DNA of 64,000 nucleotides from Xanthomonas rydalmerensis (GCF_033170385.1 NZ_CP126170.1:3372001-3436000), one strand, 5' to 3'; positions 1 to 10,187 are shown, counted from the stretch's first letter. Notes: generated by a model not told the origin, from the sequence alone. Translations and numbers: made by a program.

Positions 1-106
1 ATTCGTTGTGGGTGCAGCATTGGCAGGGAGTGCGCTTGCGCGGGGGTACGCGAGCGCCCCCTTTGCGGGATCAGGGACCGACAAGCCCTGCAGTGCCGCT
101 CGTCCT

Positions 107-172
107 GTAGGAGCGGCTTCAGCCGCGATGGCTTTACCGGGAACGCTCCGTCGCGGCCGAAGCCGCTCCTAC
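107..172. repeat. GTAG-type palindromic repeat (REP-like), copy 1
   Basis: Two inverted arms, GTAGGAGCGGCTTCAGCCGC and its near complement, enclose a short spacer and would form a long hairpin. The element starts with GTAG and ends with CTAC, as in the REP/SMAG-type repeats known from Stenotrophomonas and Xanthomonas. The same element recurs at 10092-10158 and 55026-55091. The rest of 1-240 shows no gene I can support. Confidence 0.85.
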
Positions 173-240
173 GAGGGCGCCCGTCATCATCGCGTCCACA
201 TGCGCTAGCGCAGCCCCTCTTTGCAGCACAACACGGACGC

Positions 241-288
241 CAGACACGACAACGGCCAGGGCATGCGCCACTGGCCGTTGTATGTCTG
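241..288. terminator. Long hairpin downstream of asd
   Basis: The arms at about 241-259 and 271-288 are complementary over roughly 15 pairs with one small bulge (core AACGGCCAG / CTGGCCGTT). It lies 80 bases beyond the asd stop on the minus strand and could end that operon. No U-tract follows on either strand, so a Rho-independent mechanism is not certain. Confidence 0.4.
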
Positions 289-340
289 CCGGGACATCGC
301 GCACTACGCAGCCCTGGAACAGCCGGCGCTGCGCCGCGCT

Positions 341-371
341 TTGCGAATCCCCAATCCCGACTCCCGAATCA
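341..371 (-). repeat. G-rich 3'-end repeat at the asd stop
   Basis: Read in the asd sense direction, the TGA stop runs directly into TTCGGGAGTCGGGATTGGGG followed by ATTCG. Related sequences lie at the 3' ends of three other genes in this window (17320-17352, 62582-62612, 62774-62810), always G-rich on the sense strand. Confidence 0.7.
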
Positions 372-1394
372 CGCCTCCTGAGCGACCAGCTCGGCCAACT
401 GCACCGCATTGAGCGCGGCACCCTTGCGGATGTTGTCGGCCACCACCCACAGGTTGAGGCCGCGCGGGTGCGAGAAGTCCTCGCGGATGCGGCCGACGAA
501 CACCGGATCCTTGCCGGAGGCGTGGGTCACCGGGGTCGGGTAGCCGCCGGCCTTGTGCTCGTCGACCACTTCCACCCCGGGCGCCTGACCCAACAGCGCG
601 CGCGCCTGCTCGACGGTGATCTTGCGCTTGGTCTCGATGTTGACCGCCTCCGAATGGCCGAAGAACACCGGCACGCGCACCGCGGTGGGATTCACCAGAA
701 TGCTGCTGTCCTCGAGGATCTTCTGCGTCTCCCACACCAGCTTCATCTCTTCCTTGGTGTAACCGTTGGGCTGGAAGTCGTCGATGTGCGGGATCAGGTT
801 GAAGGCGATCTGCGCCTGGAACTTCTGCGGCTCGATGTCCTGGAACGCCAGCAGTTGTGCGGTCTGCTTGCCCAGTTCCTCCATGCCCGAGCGGCCGGCG
901 CCGGACACCGACTGGTAGGTGGCCACGTTGATGCGCTCGATGCCGTATTCCTTGTGGATCGGCGCCAGCACCGGCATCAACTGCATGGTCGAGCAGTTGG
1001 GGTTGGCGACGATGCCGCGCGGGCGGTTCTTCAGCGCGTGCGGATTGACTTCCGACACCACCAGCGGCACGTCGTCGTCGTAGCGGAAGGTCGAGGAGTT
1101 GTCGATCACCACCGCGCCGGCCGCCGCGAACTTCGGCGCGTATTCCTTGGAAATGCCGCCACCGGCGGAGAACAGCGCGATGTCCACGCCGGTCGGGTCG
1201 AAGGTGGCCAGGTCGAGCACGGTGACCTTGTGGCCGTTGAACTCGACCTGGCCGCCGGCCGAGCGCTCGGAGGCCAGCGGGTACAGCGTGGCGATGGGGA
1301 AGCCGCGCTCGGCGAGGATGCTCAGCATGGTTTCGCCGACGGCACCGGTGGCGCCGACGACGGCGACGTTGAAACGACGGGTTGCATTGCTCAT
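369..1394 (-). CDS. asd: Aspartate-semialdehyde dehydrogenase
   Basis: Reduces aspartyl-phosphate to aspartate semialdehyde with NADPH, the branch point to lysine/diaminopimelate, threonine and methionine. The 341-aa cytosolic protein has an N-terminal nucleotide-binding GATGAVG at residues 14-20 and the active-site NPNCST with nucleophile Cys134. VPVFFGHSEAV near residue 249 and a conserved C-terminal WVVADN are also typical of the family. It is the last gene of the minus-strand cluster with the hydroxyacid dehydrogenase, aroC and prmB. Its stop codon is the edge of a G-rich repeat. Family identification is secure. Confidence 0.97.
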   Translation of the reverse strand: MSNATRRFNVAVVGATGAVGETMLSILAERGFPIATLYPLASERSAGGQVEFNGHKVTVLDLATFDPTGVDIALFSAGGGISKEYAPKFAAAGAVVIDNSSTFRYDDDVPLVVSEVNPHALKNRPRGIVANPNCSTMQLMPVLAPIHKEYGIERINVATYQSVSGAGRSGMEELGKQTAQLLAFQDIEPQKFQAQIAFNLIPHIDDFQPNGYTKEEMKLVWETQKILEDSSILVNPTAVRVPVFFGHSEAVNIETKRKITVEQARALLGQAPGVEVVDEHKAGGYPTPVTHASGKDPVFVGRIREDFSHPRGLNLWVVADNIRKGAALNAVQLAELVAQEA

Positions 1395-1497
1395 GGAAGG
1401 ATTCGATCCGCAGGAAGAAAAAAGGGGAGGAACAGCCGCACTGCCGCTTGGATTCGGGGAACCTGCCGTGCGCGCCGCGCACAGGGCCGCAGGCTCC

Positions 1498-2532
1498 CTA
1501 TCGTTTTTTGTCCGCGATCGCCCGCGCGCCGCCCGCCGCGGCGATCGCGTCCAGGTTCAGCGCATTGGGCGGGCGCCCGGCATCGGCGCCGATGCCCAGC
1601 GCGGCCAGCAGGTTGTCCACCGCCAATGACACCATCGCGCGGCGCGTGGCCACGCTGGCGCTGCCGATGTGCGGGGTCAGCACCACGTTGCGCAGCGCCA
1701 GCAGTTCCGGACGGATCGCCGGCTCGCCTTCGAATACGTCCAGCCCGGCCGCGGCCAGGCGCCCGTTGGACAGCGCGTCGGCCAGGGCGATCTCGTCGAC
1801 CAGGCCGCCGCGGGCGATGTTCACCAGCGTCGCGGTCGGCTGCATCTTCGCCAGCGCGGCGGCATCGATGAGGTGGTGCGATTGCGCGCTGTACGGCAGC
1901 ACCAGCAGCAGGTGGTCGGCGCGCGCCAGCAGTTCGTCGAAACCGACGTACTCGGCGCGATGCGCATGCTCAACGTCGGCCGGCAGACGGCTGCGGTTGT
2001 GGTACAGCACGCGCATCGAGAAGCCGGCGGCGCGGCGCGCGATGGCCTGGCCGATGCGGCCCATGCCGAGGATGCCGAGGGTGCTGCCGTGGACATCGGC
2101 GCCGAGCATCGTCTGGAACGACCACTGCTGCCACTGCCCCGCGCGCAGCCAGCGCTCGGCCTCGCCGACGCGCCGCGCGGCGGCCATCAGCAAGGCGAAA
2201 CCGAGATCGGCGGTGGTCTCGGTGAGCACGTCGGGGGTGTTGGTGGCGACGATGCCGGCCGCACTGAGCGCGTCCAGGTCCAGATTGTTGTAGCCGACCC
2301 CGACGTTGGCGATGGCGCGCAGCCACGGCGCGCCGGCGATCTCGGCGGCGCCGATGCGTTCGTTGAGGGTGACCAGGGCGCCGTCCAGCGGCGCCAGCGC
2401 CTTCGCCAGGTCCTGCGGCGAATAGCGGGTCACGTCCGCGGTGGTGGTCAGCGCGCAATGCGCGCCCAGCCGTGCGACGACGTCGTCGAACAGCGGTTGG
2501 CTGACCCACACCCGCGGCCGCGACTCAGCCAT
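1498..2532 (-). CDS. D-2-hydroxyacid dehydrogenase (glyoxylate/hydroxypyruvate reductase type)
   Basis: NAD(P)H-dependent 2-oxoacid reductase of the D-2-hydroxyacid dehydrogenase family. The sequence shows the Rossmann motif GILGMGRIG near residue 155, catalytic Arg in [10 protein letters not shown] near 241, Glu in DVFEGEP near 270 and His in PHIGSAS near 288. These are the full catalytic set. The 344-aa length fits glyoxylate/hydroxypyruvate reductases of the GhrB type, but the exact substrate cannot be read from sequence. I chose the ATG at 2532; an in-frame GTG at 2538 would add two residues. The start overlaps the end of aroC, which indicates translational coupling in the operon. Confidence 0.9.
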   Translation of the reverse strand: MAESRPRVWVSQPLFDDVVARLGAHCALTTTADVTRYSPQDLAKALAPLDGALVTLNERIGAAEIAGAPWLRAIANVGVGYNNLDLDALSAAGIVATNTPDVLTETTADLGFALLMAAARRVGEAERWLRAGQWQQWSFQTMLGADVHGSTLGILGMGRIGQAIARRAAGFSMRVLYHNRSRLPADVEHAHRAEYVGFDELLARADHLLLVLPYSAQSHHLIDAAALAKMQPTATLVNIARGGLVDEIALADALSNGRLAAAGLDVFEGEPAIRPELLALRNVVLTPHIGSASVATRRAMVSLAVDNLLAALGIGADAGRPPNALNLDAIAAAGGARAIADKKR

Positions 2533-3628
2533 CGCCACCGCCAGGGATGCGCGGCGTCACCGTGCCGACGTCGCCGCACTGCGCGCGGTGGCGCAGCGCC
2601 TGGTCCATCAGCACCAGCGCCATCATCGCCTCGGCGATCGGGGTGGCGCGGATGCCGACGCAGGGGTCGTGGCGGCCGGTGGTGATCACGTCCACCGCCT
2701 GGCCGTCCACGTCCACCGTGGCGCCGGGCAGGCGCAGGCTGGAAGTGGGCTTGAACGCCACCGAGACGACGATGGGCTGGCCGGTGGCGATGCCGCCGAG
2801 CACGCCGCCGGCGTGGTTGGACTGGAAGCCGTCCGGCGCGATCAGGTCGCGGTGGTCGGTGCCCTTCTGGGTGACCGCGGCGAAGCCGTCGCCGATCTCC
2901 ACGCCCTTGACAGCGTTGATGCTCATCATCGCCGCGGCCAGTTCACCGTCGAGCTTGCCGTAGATGGGCTCGCCCCAGCCCGCCGGCACGCCATCGGCGA
3001 CCACGGTGACCCGCGCGCCGATCGAATCGCCGGACTTGCGCAGCGCATCCATGTACGCCTCCAGTTCCGCTACCTGCGGCGCATGCGGCCAGAAGAACGC
3101 GTTGTCCTCCACCGCCTCCCAGGCGAAGCCCTGCGGCAGCAGCGGCCCGAGCTGCGACAGGTAGCCGCGCACGCGCACGCCGTAGCGCTGCGCCAGCCAC
3201 TTCTTGGCGATCACGCCGGCGGCCACGCGCATGGTGGTCTCGCGCGCGGACGAACGCCCGCCGCCGCGCGGATCGCGGATGCCGTACTTCTGCCAGTAGC
3301 TGTAGTCGGCATGGCCCGGACGGAACTGCCGGGCGATGTCGGTGTAGTCCTTGCTGCGCTGGTCGGTGTTGCGGATCAGCAGGCCGATCGGGGTGCCGGT
3401 GGTGCGGCCCTCGTAGACCCCGGACAGGATCTCGATCTCGTCGGCCTCGCGCCGCGCCGAGGTGTGCCGGCTTTTGCCGGTGGCGCGGCGCTGCAGATCG
3501 TGGGCGAATTCGCTGGCGTCCAGTTCCAGCCCCGGCGGGCAGCCATCGACCACGCAGCCGATCGCCGGCCCGTGCGATTCGCCGAAGGTGGTGACGGTCA
3601 GCAGCTTGCCGAAACTGTTCGCGCTCAT
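2525..3628 (-). CDS. aroC: Chorismate synthase
   Basis: Converts 5-enolpyruvylshikimate-3-phosphate to chorismate, the last shikimate step, using reduced FMN. The 367-aa protein begins [19 protein letters not shown], the standard N-terminal signature with the catalytic GESHG His. GRSSARET and HAGGVLGGI are the other two family signatures. The reading frame stays open upstream, but the conserved N-terminus fixes the ATG at 3628. It starts only 10 bases after prmB ends and its 3' end overlaps the next gene, so the three are one transcript. Confidence 0.98.
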   Translation of the reverse strand: MSANSFGKLLTVTTFGESHGPAIGCVVDGCPPGLELDASEFAHDLQRRATGKSRHTSARREADEIEILSGVYEGRTTGTPIGLLIRNTDQRSKDYTDIARQFRPGHADYSYWQKYGIRDPRGGGRSSARETTMRVAAGVIAKKWLAQRYGVRVRGYLSQLGPLLPQGFAWEAVEDNAFFWPHAPQVAELEAYMDALRKSGDSIGARVTVVADGVPAGWGEPIYGKLDGELAAAMMSINAVKGVEIGDGFAAVTQKGTDHRDLIAPDGFQSNHAGGVLGGIATGQPIVVSVAFKPTSSLRLPGATVDVDGQAVDVITTGRHDPCVGIRATPIAEAMMALVLMDQALRHRAQCGDVGTVTPRIPGGGDG

Positions 3629-3638
3629 GTCGCTTGCG

Positions 3639-4565
3639 TCACCGGTCCGCGGCCAGCGCGGCGATGCGCTCATGGTGTGCGAGCAGTTCGCTGCGCTCCA
3701 CCGCGAAGATGCCCATCTGCCCGACCTTGAACTCGACCCAGGCGAAATCCACTTCCGGCAGCAGCTGCGCCAGCGCGCGTTCGGACTCGCCGACCTCGCA
3801 GATCAGCAGGCCGTCCTCGCTCAGGTGCGCCGGCGCGTCGCGCAGGATCTTCAGCGCCAGGTCCAGGCCGTCGTCGCCCGCGCGCAGGCCCAGCTCCGGC
3901 TCGTGCGCATACTCGGGCGGCAACGCGTCGGTCTCGGCATGGGTGACGTAGGGCGGATTGGTCACGATCAGTTCGTAGCGGCGTCCGCCCAGCCCGGCGA
4001 ACAGGTCGGACTTGACCAGTTCGACGTTGTCGGCCAGCAGCCGCTCCTTGTTCTCCGCGGCCAGGCTCAGCGCGTCGTCGCTGATGTCGACCGCATCCAC
4101 CCGCCAGTTCGGGTTGTAGTGGGCCATGGCGATGGCGATGCAGCCCGAACCGGTGCACAGGTCCAGCGCGCGCTCGACCGGGCGGCCAGCCAGCCACGGC
4201 TCGAAGCCGGCCTCGATCAGCTCGGCGATCGGCGAGCGCGGCACCAGCGCGCGCGCGTCGCTCTTGAAGCTGAGCCCGGCGAACCAGGCCTCGCCGGTGA
4301 GATAGGCGGCGGGGATGCGCTCGGCGATGCGGCGCTCGAACAGCGCCAGCACCTGCGCCTTCTCCGGCGTGGTGAGCCGCGCGCTGCCGTAGGCCGGGCC
4401 GAGGTCGTGCGGCAGGTGCAGCGCGTGCAGCACCAGTTGCGTGGCCTCGTCCAGGGCGTTGTCGTAGCTGTGGCCGAAGCTCAACCCGGCGGCGTTGAAA
4501 CGGCTGGTGCCGTAGCGGATCAGGTCGATGATCGTGTGGAGTTCGGCGGCCGCGTCGGCAGTCAT
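3639..4565 (-). CDS. prmB: Ribosomal protein L3 N5-glutamine methyltransferase
   Basis: SAM-dependent methyltransferase that modifies a glutamine of ribosomal protein L3. The 308-aa protein, close to the 310 aa of E. coli PrmB, has a helical N-terminal domain, a SAM-binding motif around [12 protein letters not shown] and the catalytic NPPY motif (VTNPPYV) that binds the target glutamine. The frame is open far upstream, but homology starts at [14 protein letters not shown], so ATG 4565 is the start. It heads the operon with aroC and is divergent from the SCO1-like gene. Confidence 0.94.
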   Translation of the reverse strand: MTADAAAELHTIIDLIRYGTSRFNAAGLSFGHSYDNALDEATQLVLHALHLPHDLGPAYGSARLTTPEKAQVLALFERRIAERIPAAYLTGEAWFAGLSFKSDARALVPRSPIAELIEAGFEPWLAGRPVERALDLCTGSGCIAIAMAHYNPNWRVDAVDISDDALSLAAENKERLLADNVELVKSDLFAGLGGRRYELIVTNPPYVTHAETDALPPEYAHEPELGLRAGDDGLDLALKILRDAPAHLSEDGLLICEVGESERALAQLLPEVDFAWVEFKVGQMGIFAVERSELLAHHERIAALAADR

Positions 4566-4593
4566 GGCAACAGGCAAGGCAATGTGGCCCCCG

Positions 4594-4618
4594 ATTATAG
4601 AGGCCCGGCCGCTATGAT
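4594..4618. promoter_or_regulatory. Divergent -10-like elements between prmB and the SCO1-like gene
   Basis: The 79-base gap holds TATAAT on the minus strand (4594-4599), correctly placed for prmB, and TATGAT on the plus strand (4613-4618), placed for the copper chaperone gene. No convincing -35 hexamers accompany them, so this is a tentative divergent promoter. Confidence 0.35.
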
Positions 4619-4644
4619 GAGCGTTCGTTGCATGGGAAATCAGT

Positions 4645-5295
4645 ATGTTCAACCGCACCTTCGGCATCGTCCTGGTGGTTGCCCTGGCCGCCGGCCTGGG
4701 GCTGCTGCTGGCCCAGAAGTACTTCGGCGGCAGCGCCGCCCCGGCCTGGCCGGAGACCCACACGGTGCGCATGTACCCGCAGCCGCGGCCCCTGCCCGAC
4801 TTCCACCTGCGCCAGACCGACGGCACGCCGCTGGTGCCGGGCGAGCTCAAGGGCCACTGGACCCTGGTGTTCCTGGGCTTCACCGCCTGCCCGGACGTGT
4901 GCCCGACCACCCTGGCCGACCTGGCGCGCGCGCAGAAGCAATGGCAGACGCTGCCGGACACGCTGCGCCCGCGCGTGCTGTTCGTCTCGGTCGACCCGCA
5001 GCGCGACACCCTGCCGCGGCTGGGCGAGTACGCCCACGCCTTCCACAAGGACACCATCGCCGCCACCGCCGACGTGCCCGAACTGGAGCGCTTCGCCACC
5101 GCGCTGGGCTTCGTGTTCCAGAAGGTGCCGGGCAAGCACTACGCCGAGAACCCGAACGACTACAGCATGGACCACTCCGCCGCGATCGCGGTGCTCGACC
5201 CGCAGGGCCGCCAGGCCGGGCTGATCCGCCCGCCGTTCGATGCCGCCGCGATCGCCGCCGACCTGCAGGCGCTGACCAAGGCCACCGCCCCATGA
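4645..5295 (+). CDS. SCO1/SenC-family copper chaperone
   Basis: Membrane-anchored thioredoxin-fold protein that helps assemble the CuA centre of cytochrome c oxidase. Residues 5-25 form an N-terminal hydrophobic anchor. The copper-binding CPDVC motif occurs in [12 protein letters not shown] near residue 90, and the conserved downstream histidine lies in the [14 protein letters not shown] segment. The 216-aa length is normal. The stop overlaps the psd start (ATGA), so the two are co-translated, although no functional link between them is obvious. Confidence 0.92.
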   Translation: MFNRTFGIVLVVALAAGLGLLLAQKYFGGSAAPAWPETHTVRMYPQPRPLPDFHLRQTDGTPLVPGELKGHWTLVFLGFTACPDVCPTTLADLARAQKQWQTLPDTLRPRVLFVSVDPQRDTLPRLGEYAHAFHKDTIAATADVPELERFATALGFVFQKVPGKHYAENPNDYSMDHSAAIAVLDPQGRQAGLIRPPFDAAAIAADLQALTKATAP

Positions 5296-6137
5296 GCCTG
5301 ACCACCCGCCTGACCTACGTGCTGCCGCACCGGCTGCTGTCCTCGCTGGCACGGCGCCTGGCGTACTCGTCGCGGCCCGGCCTGAAGCAGTGGCTGATCG
5401 ACACGGTGGTGCGCCGCTTCGGCGTGGACCTGAGCGAAGCCGCGCAACCGGATGCGCGCGCCTACCCGACCTTCAATGCCTTCTTCACCCGTGCGCTGAA
5501 GCCCGGCGCACGCGTCGCCGATCCCGATCCGCAGGCGCTGCTGATGCCGGCCGATGGCCGTATCAGCCAGCTCGGCCGGATCGAGGACGGGCGCATCTTC
5601 CAGGCCAAGGGGCAGTCGTTCACCGCCGCCGAACTGCTCGGCGACGACACCGCAGCGGCGCCGTTCGCCAACGGCCTGTACGCCACGGTGTACCTGTCGC
5701 CGCGCGACTACCACCGCGTGCACATGCCCTGGACCGGCACCCTGCGCGAAACCGTGCACGTGCCCGGCCGGCTGTTCAGCGTCGGCACCGACGCGGTGCG
5801 CAACGTGCCGCGCCTGTTCGCGCGCAACGAGCGCCTGGTCTGCCATTTCGACACCGACTTCGGCCCGATGGTCTCGGTGATGGTCGGTGCGCTGCTGGTG
5901 TCCGGCGTGGAAACGGTGTGGAGCGGCGTGGAGATCCCGCGCTACGCCGACCGCATCACCCGCAAGGATTGGCGCGGCAAGGGCATCACCCTGCAGCGGT
6001 TCGAGGAGATGGCGCGTTTCAACTACGGCTCGACGGTGATCGTGCTGCTGCCGCCCGGCGTGGCCGCGTTCGATCCGGCGCTGAAGGCGGAATCGCCGGT
6101 GCGGCTGGGCCAGGCGCTGGCGCGATTGGTGCGCTGA
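5292..6137 (+). CDS. psd: Phosphatidylserine decarboxylase proenzyme
   Basis: Makes phosphatidylethanolamine from phosphatidylserine at the inner membrane. The proenzyme cleaves itself at Gly-Ser to make a pyruvoyl cofactor. Here the site is in [11 protein letters not shown], with Ser247 of 281, giving a short alpha chain as usual. Other landmarks are [11 protein letters not shown] near residue 65, MPADGRI near 88, and YHRVHMP with its conserved histidines near 140. The ATG at 5292 overlaps the preceding stop. The open frame upstream of this start is antisense to prmB and not real. Confidence 0.95.
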   Translation: MSLTTRLTYVLPHRLLSSLARRLAYSSRPGLKQWLIDTVVRRFGVDLSEAAQPDARAYPTFNAFFTRALKPGARVADPDPQALLMPADGRISQLGRIEDGRIFQAKGQSFTAAELLGDDTAAAPFANGLYATVYLSPRDYHRVHMPWTGTLRETVHVPGRLFSVGTDAVRNVPRLFARNERLVCHFDTDFGPMVSVMVGALLVSGVETVWSGVEIPRYADRITRKDWRGKGITLQRFEEMARFNYGSTVIVLLPPGVAAFDPALKAESPVRLGQALARLVR

Positions 6138-6180
6138 GACGTACAGGGCCGCGCTACGGCCCCTTGTGGGGTGTGTTTTG

Positions 6181-6310
6181 TGGGAGGGACTTCATTCCCG
6201 ACGCATGGACGGTGACGGGCCGCAGGCTCTCAATGGATGGCAGAAACGCCATCCGTCAGACACTGCGGCTGCCGCACCCTCATCCGGCGCTGCGCGCCAC
6301 CTTCTCCCAG
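6181..6310. repeat. Interspersed repeat, first copy of a pair
   Basis: About 125 bases that recur at 6374-6495 with few changes. Each copy begins with GGGACTTCA(G/T)TCCCGACGC, continues through GGTGACGGGCCGCAG and CTCAATGGATGGC, and ends in CCTCATCCGGCGCTGCGCGCC. The first part is the GGGACTTCAGTCCC palindrome found again near 52 kb and 55.1 kb. The end resembles part of the 38.3-kb array unit. Confidence 0.8.
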
Positions 6311-6373
6311 TGGGAGAAGGAATGGGATCGCGCCTGGGTCTTGCAGCCGGTGGTGAAGCACAGTCCCCCACTG

Positions 6374-6495
6374 TGGGGGGACTTCAGTCCCGACGCATTG
6401 ACGGTGACGGGCCGCAGTCTCTCAATGGATGGCCGAAACGCCATCCATCCGACACTGCGGCCACCGCACCCTCATCCGGCGCTGCGCGCCACCTT
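6374..6495. repeat. Interspersed repeat, second copy of a pair
   Basis: Direct repeat of 6181-6310. The two copies fill the roughly 400-base gap between psd and the transglycosylase. No gene is supported in that gap. Confidence 0.8.
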
Positions 6496-6539
6496 CCGCC
6501 GAAAAGGGGGCCATGGTCCCGGGGGGAGAAGGAGCCGGC

Positions 6540-8138
6540 CTACTTCTCGCAGCCCACCAGCTTCAGCGATTGCCCAGGCTTCAGTGCATAGCCCGGGGCG
6601 CGCAGGCCGTTGGCCTTGGCCAGTTCCTTCAGATCGCAGTCGTGACGGTCGGCGATCCGGCCCAGGGTGTCGCCCTTGGCCACGCGATAGTTGCGCACCT
6701 GCTTCTGCTTGGGCTTGGCCGGCGCGGGACGGCCGGTGGCCACCGTGGTCGGCACGCCGGCGACCGGGCTGACGTCGCCCACCGCCACGTTGCCGGTGAG
6801 ATCGGCGGCCGGCGCCGGGCTGCTGCTGCGCACCGCGGCGGTGACGTCGGCGGTGATCAGCGCGCGCGCCAGGTCGGCGCGCGGGCCGCTGACGCAATAG
6901 CGGTTGTACAGGCCGACGATCTTGGTGTTGGCGTTGATGGTCACCCCGGCCGGGATCCAGCCGTCCGGCTCGTAGCGCGGATTGAGGTTGCGCAGCGCGC
7001 GCATGTAGCCGTCGCGGGTGCCGTCGCTGCCCAGGCAGATGGTCAGTTCGTAGATGGTGGTGGACTTGGCCAGACGCAGCGTGGCCGGCTGCGCATTGAT
7101 CTTGGGGAAGGCCACGCCGTACTGCTGCGGGTGCAGGAAGATCCACGCCGCGGCGATCACCATCGGCACGTAGTCCTTGGTCTCGGCCGGGAACTGGTTG
7201 TACACCGACGCATCCCAGAAGCTGCGGCCCTGCATCTGGTTGAACACGCGCGCCGCGCGACCTTCGCCGCCGTTGTAGCCGGCCAGGGCCAGTTCCACGC
7301 TGCGGTTGAGTTCGGCCATGCGCTCGTTGATGTAGACGGCGCTGGCCTCGGCGGCGCTGCGCGCGTCGTAGCGGGTATCGAAGCCGGTGCCGTCCGGGCC
7401 CAGGCCGAAGCGGCGCCCGGTGGCCGGCATGAACTGCATCAGCCCGGCGGCGCCGACCCGCGAATTGGCGTGCACGCGGCCGTTGGACTCCTTGGCGATG
7501 ATGCCGAACAGCAGCGCTTCCGGCAGGCCGCGCTTCTCCCACTCCGGCCACATGATCGCGCGCAGGTTCTGGTAGTTCTCGTAGCTGCTCATCAGCGACG
7601 GGCGCATGTCGGTGAGCCAGCGGCGGATGCCGGCCTGCACCGCCGGGTTGTACTCCACCATCGAATCGAAGGCGTGGCGCTTGTCGTTGAGCAGGCGCGC
7701 CGCGCGCGCCGCTTCCGGCACGTCGGCGGCGAGCGGGCTGATGTGGTCGGGATCGGCCTGCAGCGGCGCGGAGTCGTCGTCGGTGGCATCGGCATCGCTG
7801 GCCTGGCCCTGCGCGTCGGCCTTGGCCTTCAGCAGGCGCTTGTACGCGCCCAGATAGGTACCGACCTCGCAGCCGCGCTGCTTGATGCAGGCCTGGATCA
7901 CGTCCTCGATGTCCTCCAGCGCGGCGTCGCTTTCCTGGGTGCCCTTGGGGTCGCTGTTGCCGACCAGCACCAGGGCGTCGTTGTAGCGCTTCTCGGCGGC
8001 GGCAAGGCGCTGGTCGAGGACGGCGATGGCGGCCTGGTCGCGGGCGGACACGCGGGCTTGGGCGGCAGGAGCGGTGCAGGTCAGCGCCACGGCAGCCGCG
8101 ACGGGCCACGCGTGGGAGAAGCGGAACGGAAGGGGCAT
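6540..8138 (-). CDS. Membrane-bound lytic transglycosylase with LysM domain (MltD-like)
   Basis: Periplasmic muramidase that cleaves peptidoglycan with formation of 1,6-anhydro-MurNAc. The 532-aa protein has a signal peptide (hydrophobic stretch ending TAPAAQA near residue 28) and a helical region of unknown role at about 30-200. The SLT catalytic domain follows, with the catalytic Glu in IIAKESNGR and then GAAGLMQFMPAT and ALAGYNGG. It ends in a C-terminal LysM domain (YRVAKGDTLGRIADRH to the end). E. coli MltD usually has two LysM domains; only one is visible here. I set the start at ATG 8138, where the signal peptide begins. Confidence 0.88.
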   Translation of the reverse strand: MPLPFRFSHAWPVAAAVALTCTAPAAQARVSARDQAAIAVLDQRLAAAEKRYNDALVLVGNSDPKGTQESDAALEDIEDVIQACIKQRGCEVGTYLGAYKRLLKAKADAQGQASDADATDDDSAPLQADPDHISPLAADVPEAARAARLLNDKRHAFDSMVEYNPAVQAGIRRWLTDMRPSLMSSYENYQNLRAIMWPEWEKRGLPEALLFGIIAKESNGRVHANSRVGAAGLMQFMPATGRRFGLGPDGTGFDTRYDARSAAEASAVYINERMAELNRSVELALAGYNGGEGRAARVFNQMQGRSFWDASVYNQFPAETKDYVPMVIAAAWIFLHPQQYGVAFPKINAQPATLRLAKSTTIYELTICLGSDGTRDGYMRALRNLNPRYEPDGWIPAGVTINANTKIVGLYNRYCVSGPRADLARALITADVTAAVRSSSPAPAADLTGNVAVGDVSPVAGVPTTVATGRPAPAKPKQKQVRNYRVAKGDTLGRIADRHDCDLKELAKANGLRAPGYALKPGQSLKLVGCEK

Positions 8139-8470
8139 GGTGGGACGCGGCGACGGAAAGGCCGCAGGGTAGCCCCCGCCGTCGCATCGCGGCAAGGTCG
8201 CCGCGGCCACGGCCGGGCCCGCGGCGGGCCAAGGTTCATCGCCGGCGGCCATCCCGCGCCGCAACATGGCGCCGCATACGCCGGCCGCTGCGACGCTGGT
8301 TCAGATGCACGGCGGTCAGGCGGCACCAGCGAACGGCCAAACCATGCAAAGGCGACCTCGCAGTCGGCGCCGCCTCTGCAGGGCAGCGCGGCGCGCCCCG
8401 GAGCACCCTGCGCGCGTTCGGCCAGGCCGCAGACGCTCTAGAATCCCGGCATCTCATTGCGGACCCCGAT

Positions 8471-9976
8471 ATGGACCCGATCCTGCTAGGCAAAGGCGTG
8501 ACCGACGACATCGCGGTGCTGCTGCAACCGCGCCTGGGCAATCGCCATGGCCTGGTCGCCGGCGCCACCGGTACCGGCAAGACCGTGACCCTGATGACCC
8601 TGGCCGAAGGCTTTTCGCGCATCGGCGTGCCGGTGTTCCTGGCCGACGTCAAGGGCGACGTGGCCGGCCTGGCTATGCCCGGCGACGGCAGCGAGAAGGT
8701 GCTGCAGCGCGCCCGGGAGATCGGCGTGGCCGACTACGCCCCGGCCGCCAACCCGGTGGTGTTCTGGGATCTGTACGGCCAGCTCGGCCACCCGGTGCGC
8801 ACCACCGTCAGCGAGATGGGCCCCACCCTGCTGGCGCGCGTGCTGGAACTCAACGACACCCAGACCGGCGTGCTCGACATCGTGTTCAAGCTGGCCGACG
8901 ACCGTGGCCTGCTACTGCTCGACCTGGACGACCTGCGCGCGCTGCTGGCGCTGGTGGTGGAAGAGCGCAAGGACATCTCCACCGAATACGGCCTGGTCAG
9001 CGCGCAGTCGGTGGCCGCGATCCAGCGCGCGCTGCTGCGCCTAGCGCAGGACGGCGGCGAGGGCTTCTTCGGCGAACCGGCGCTGGACCTGGCCGAGCTG
9101 ATGCGGGTGGATCACGACGGCCGCGGCGTGATCGGCATCCTCGCTGCCGCGCAACTGGTGCTCAAGCCGCGGCTGTACTCGACCTTCCTGCTGTGGCTGC
9201 TGTCGGAACTGTTCGAACGGCTGCCGGAAGTGGGCGACCTGGACAAGCCCAAGCTGGTGTTCGTGTTCGACGAAGCGCACCTGCTGTTCGACGATGCGCC
9301 GCCGGCGCTGGTGCAGCGCATCGAGCAGGTGGTGCGGCTGATCCGCTCCAAGGGCGTGGGCGTGTACTTCTGCTCGCAGTTCCCGGACGACGTGCCCGAC
9401 AGCATCCTCGGCCAGCTCGGCAATCGCGTGCAGCACGCGCTGCGCGCCTATACGCCACGCGACCAGAAGGCGGTGCGCACCGCCGCCGAAACCTTCGTGG
9501 CCAATCCCAAGCTTGACGTGGCCAAGGCCATCTCGCAACTCGGCACCGGCGAGGCACTGGTGTCCACGCTGCAGGACAAGGGCGTGCCGACACCGGTGCA
9601 GCAGACCCTGATCGCGCCGCCGCGCTGCCGCATGGGCGCGATCACCGAGGCCGAGCGCACGCAGGTGCGCGCCGGCAGCCCGGTCGGCACGCGCTACGAC
9701 ACCCCGGTCAATCGCGAATCGGCGGCGGAACTGCTGGCGCGCCGCGTCGAGCAGAGCGCCGACCGCAGCGCCGCGCCGCCGGCGCGCACCCGCGAACAGG
9801 ACGAGGCGCAGGACAGCGGCTTCGGCCAGGCGGTCAAGGACGCGGTATTCGGCACCAAGCGCCGCCAGGGCATGCTGGAGGCGATGGCCAAGCAGACCTC
9901 GCGCACCATCGGCAACCGCATCGGCCAGCAGATCGTGCGCGGCATCTTCGGCAGCATCTTCGGCGGCAAGCGCTGA
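8471..9976 (+). CDS. HerA-like ATPase, DUF853 (YjgR family)
   Basis: Predicted P-loop ATPase of the HerA/FtsK-like superfamily, related to E. coli YjgR (500 aa; here 501). The Walker A motif is GATGTGKT near residue 35 and a Walker B-like KLVFVFDEAHLLF lies near 265. The C-terminal tail is charged and then glycine-rich (QQIVRGIFGSIFGGKR). No membrane segment is visible. The physiological role of YjgR is not established. The gene stands alone between the transglycosylase (divergent) and nudK (convergent). Confidence 0.9.
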   Translation: MDPILLGKGVTDDIAVLLQPRLGNRHGLVAGATGTGKTVTLMTLAEGFSRIGVPVFLADVKGDVAGLAMPGDGSEKVLQRAREIGVADYAPAANPVVFWDLYGQLGHPVRTTVSEMGPTLLARVLELNDTQTGVLDIVFKLADDRGLLLLDLDDLRALLALVVEERKDISTEYGLVSAQSVAAIQRALLRLAQDGGEGFFGEPALDLAELMRVDHDGRGVIGILAAAQLVLKPRLYSTFLLWLLSELFERLPEVGDLDKPKLVFVFDEAHLLFDDAPPALVQRIEQVVRLIRSKGVGVYFCSQFPDDVPDSILGQLGNRVQHALRAYTPRDQKAVRTAAETFVANPKLDVAKAISQLGTGEALVSTLQDKGVPTPVQQTLIAPPRCRMGAITEAERTQVRAGSPVGTRYDTPVNRESAAELLARRVEQSADRSAAPPARTREQDEAQDSGFGQAVKDAVFGTKRRQGMLEAMAKQTSRTIGNRIGQQIVRGIFGSIFGGKR

Positions 9977-10091
9977 GCGCGGCGCGCGTGATATGCGCGC
10001 CGGCGTCCAGGTCACGGGCATCCCGTCAGAACGGCTTCAGCGCATCTGCAAAGCGCGCTTTGCCGCGGCCAGCGCGTATGTCATCGCACTC

Positions 10092-10158
10092 GTAGGAGCG
10101 GCTTTAGCCGCGACCGGGCTTTCCCGGTAATGCCGGTCGCGGCTGAAGCCGCTCCTAC
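10092..10158. repeat. GTAG-type palindromic repeat (REP-like), copy 2
   Basis: Inverted arms GTAGGAGCGGCTTTAGCCGC and GCGGCTGAAGCCGCTCCTAC around a 27-base spacer, in the 210-base gap between two convergent genes, where it may also act as a bidirectional stop. Confidence 0.88.
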
Positions 10159-10187
10159 GGCATCCGCGTCATCCCGCAGCGCCAGCG

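Noticed and set aside
3462..5291. Upstream extension of the psd frame to 891 codons
   Set aside because: It runs antisense to aroC and prmB and through the SCO1-like gene. The family N-terminus fixes the start at 5292.
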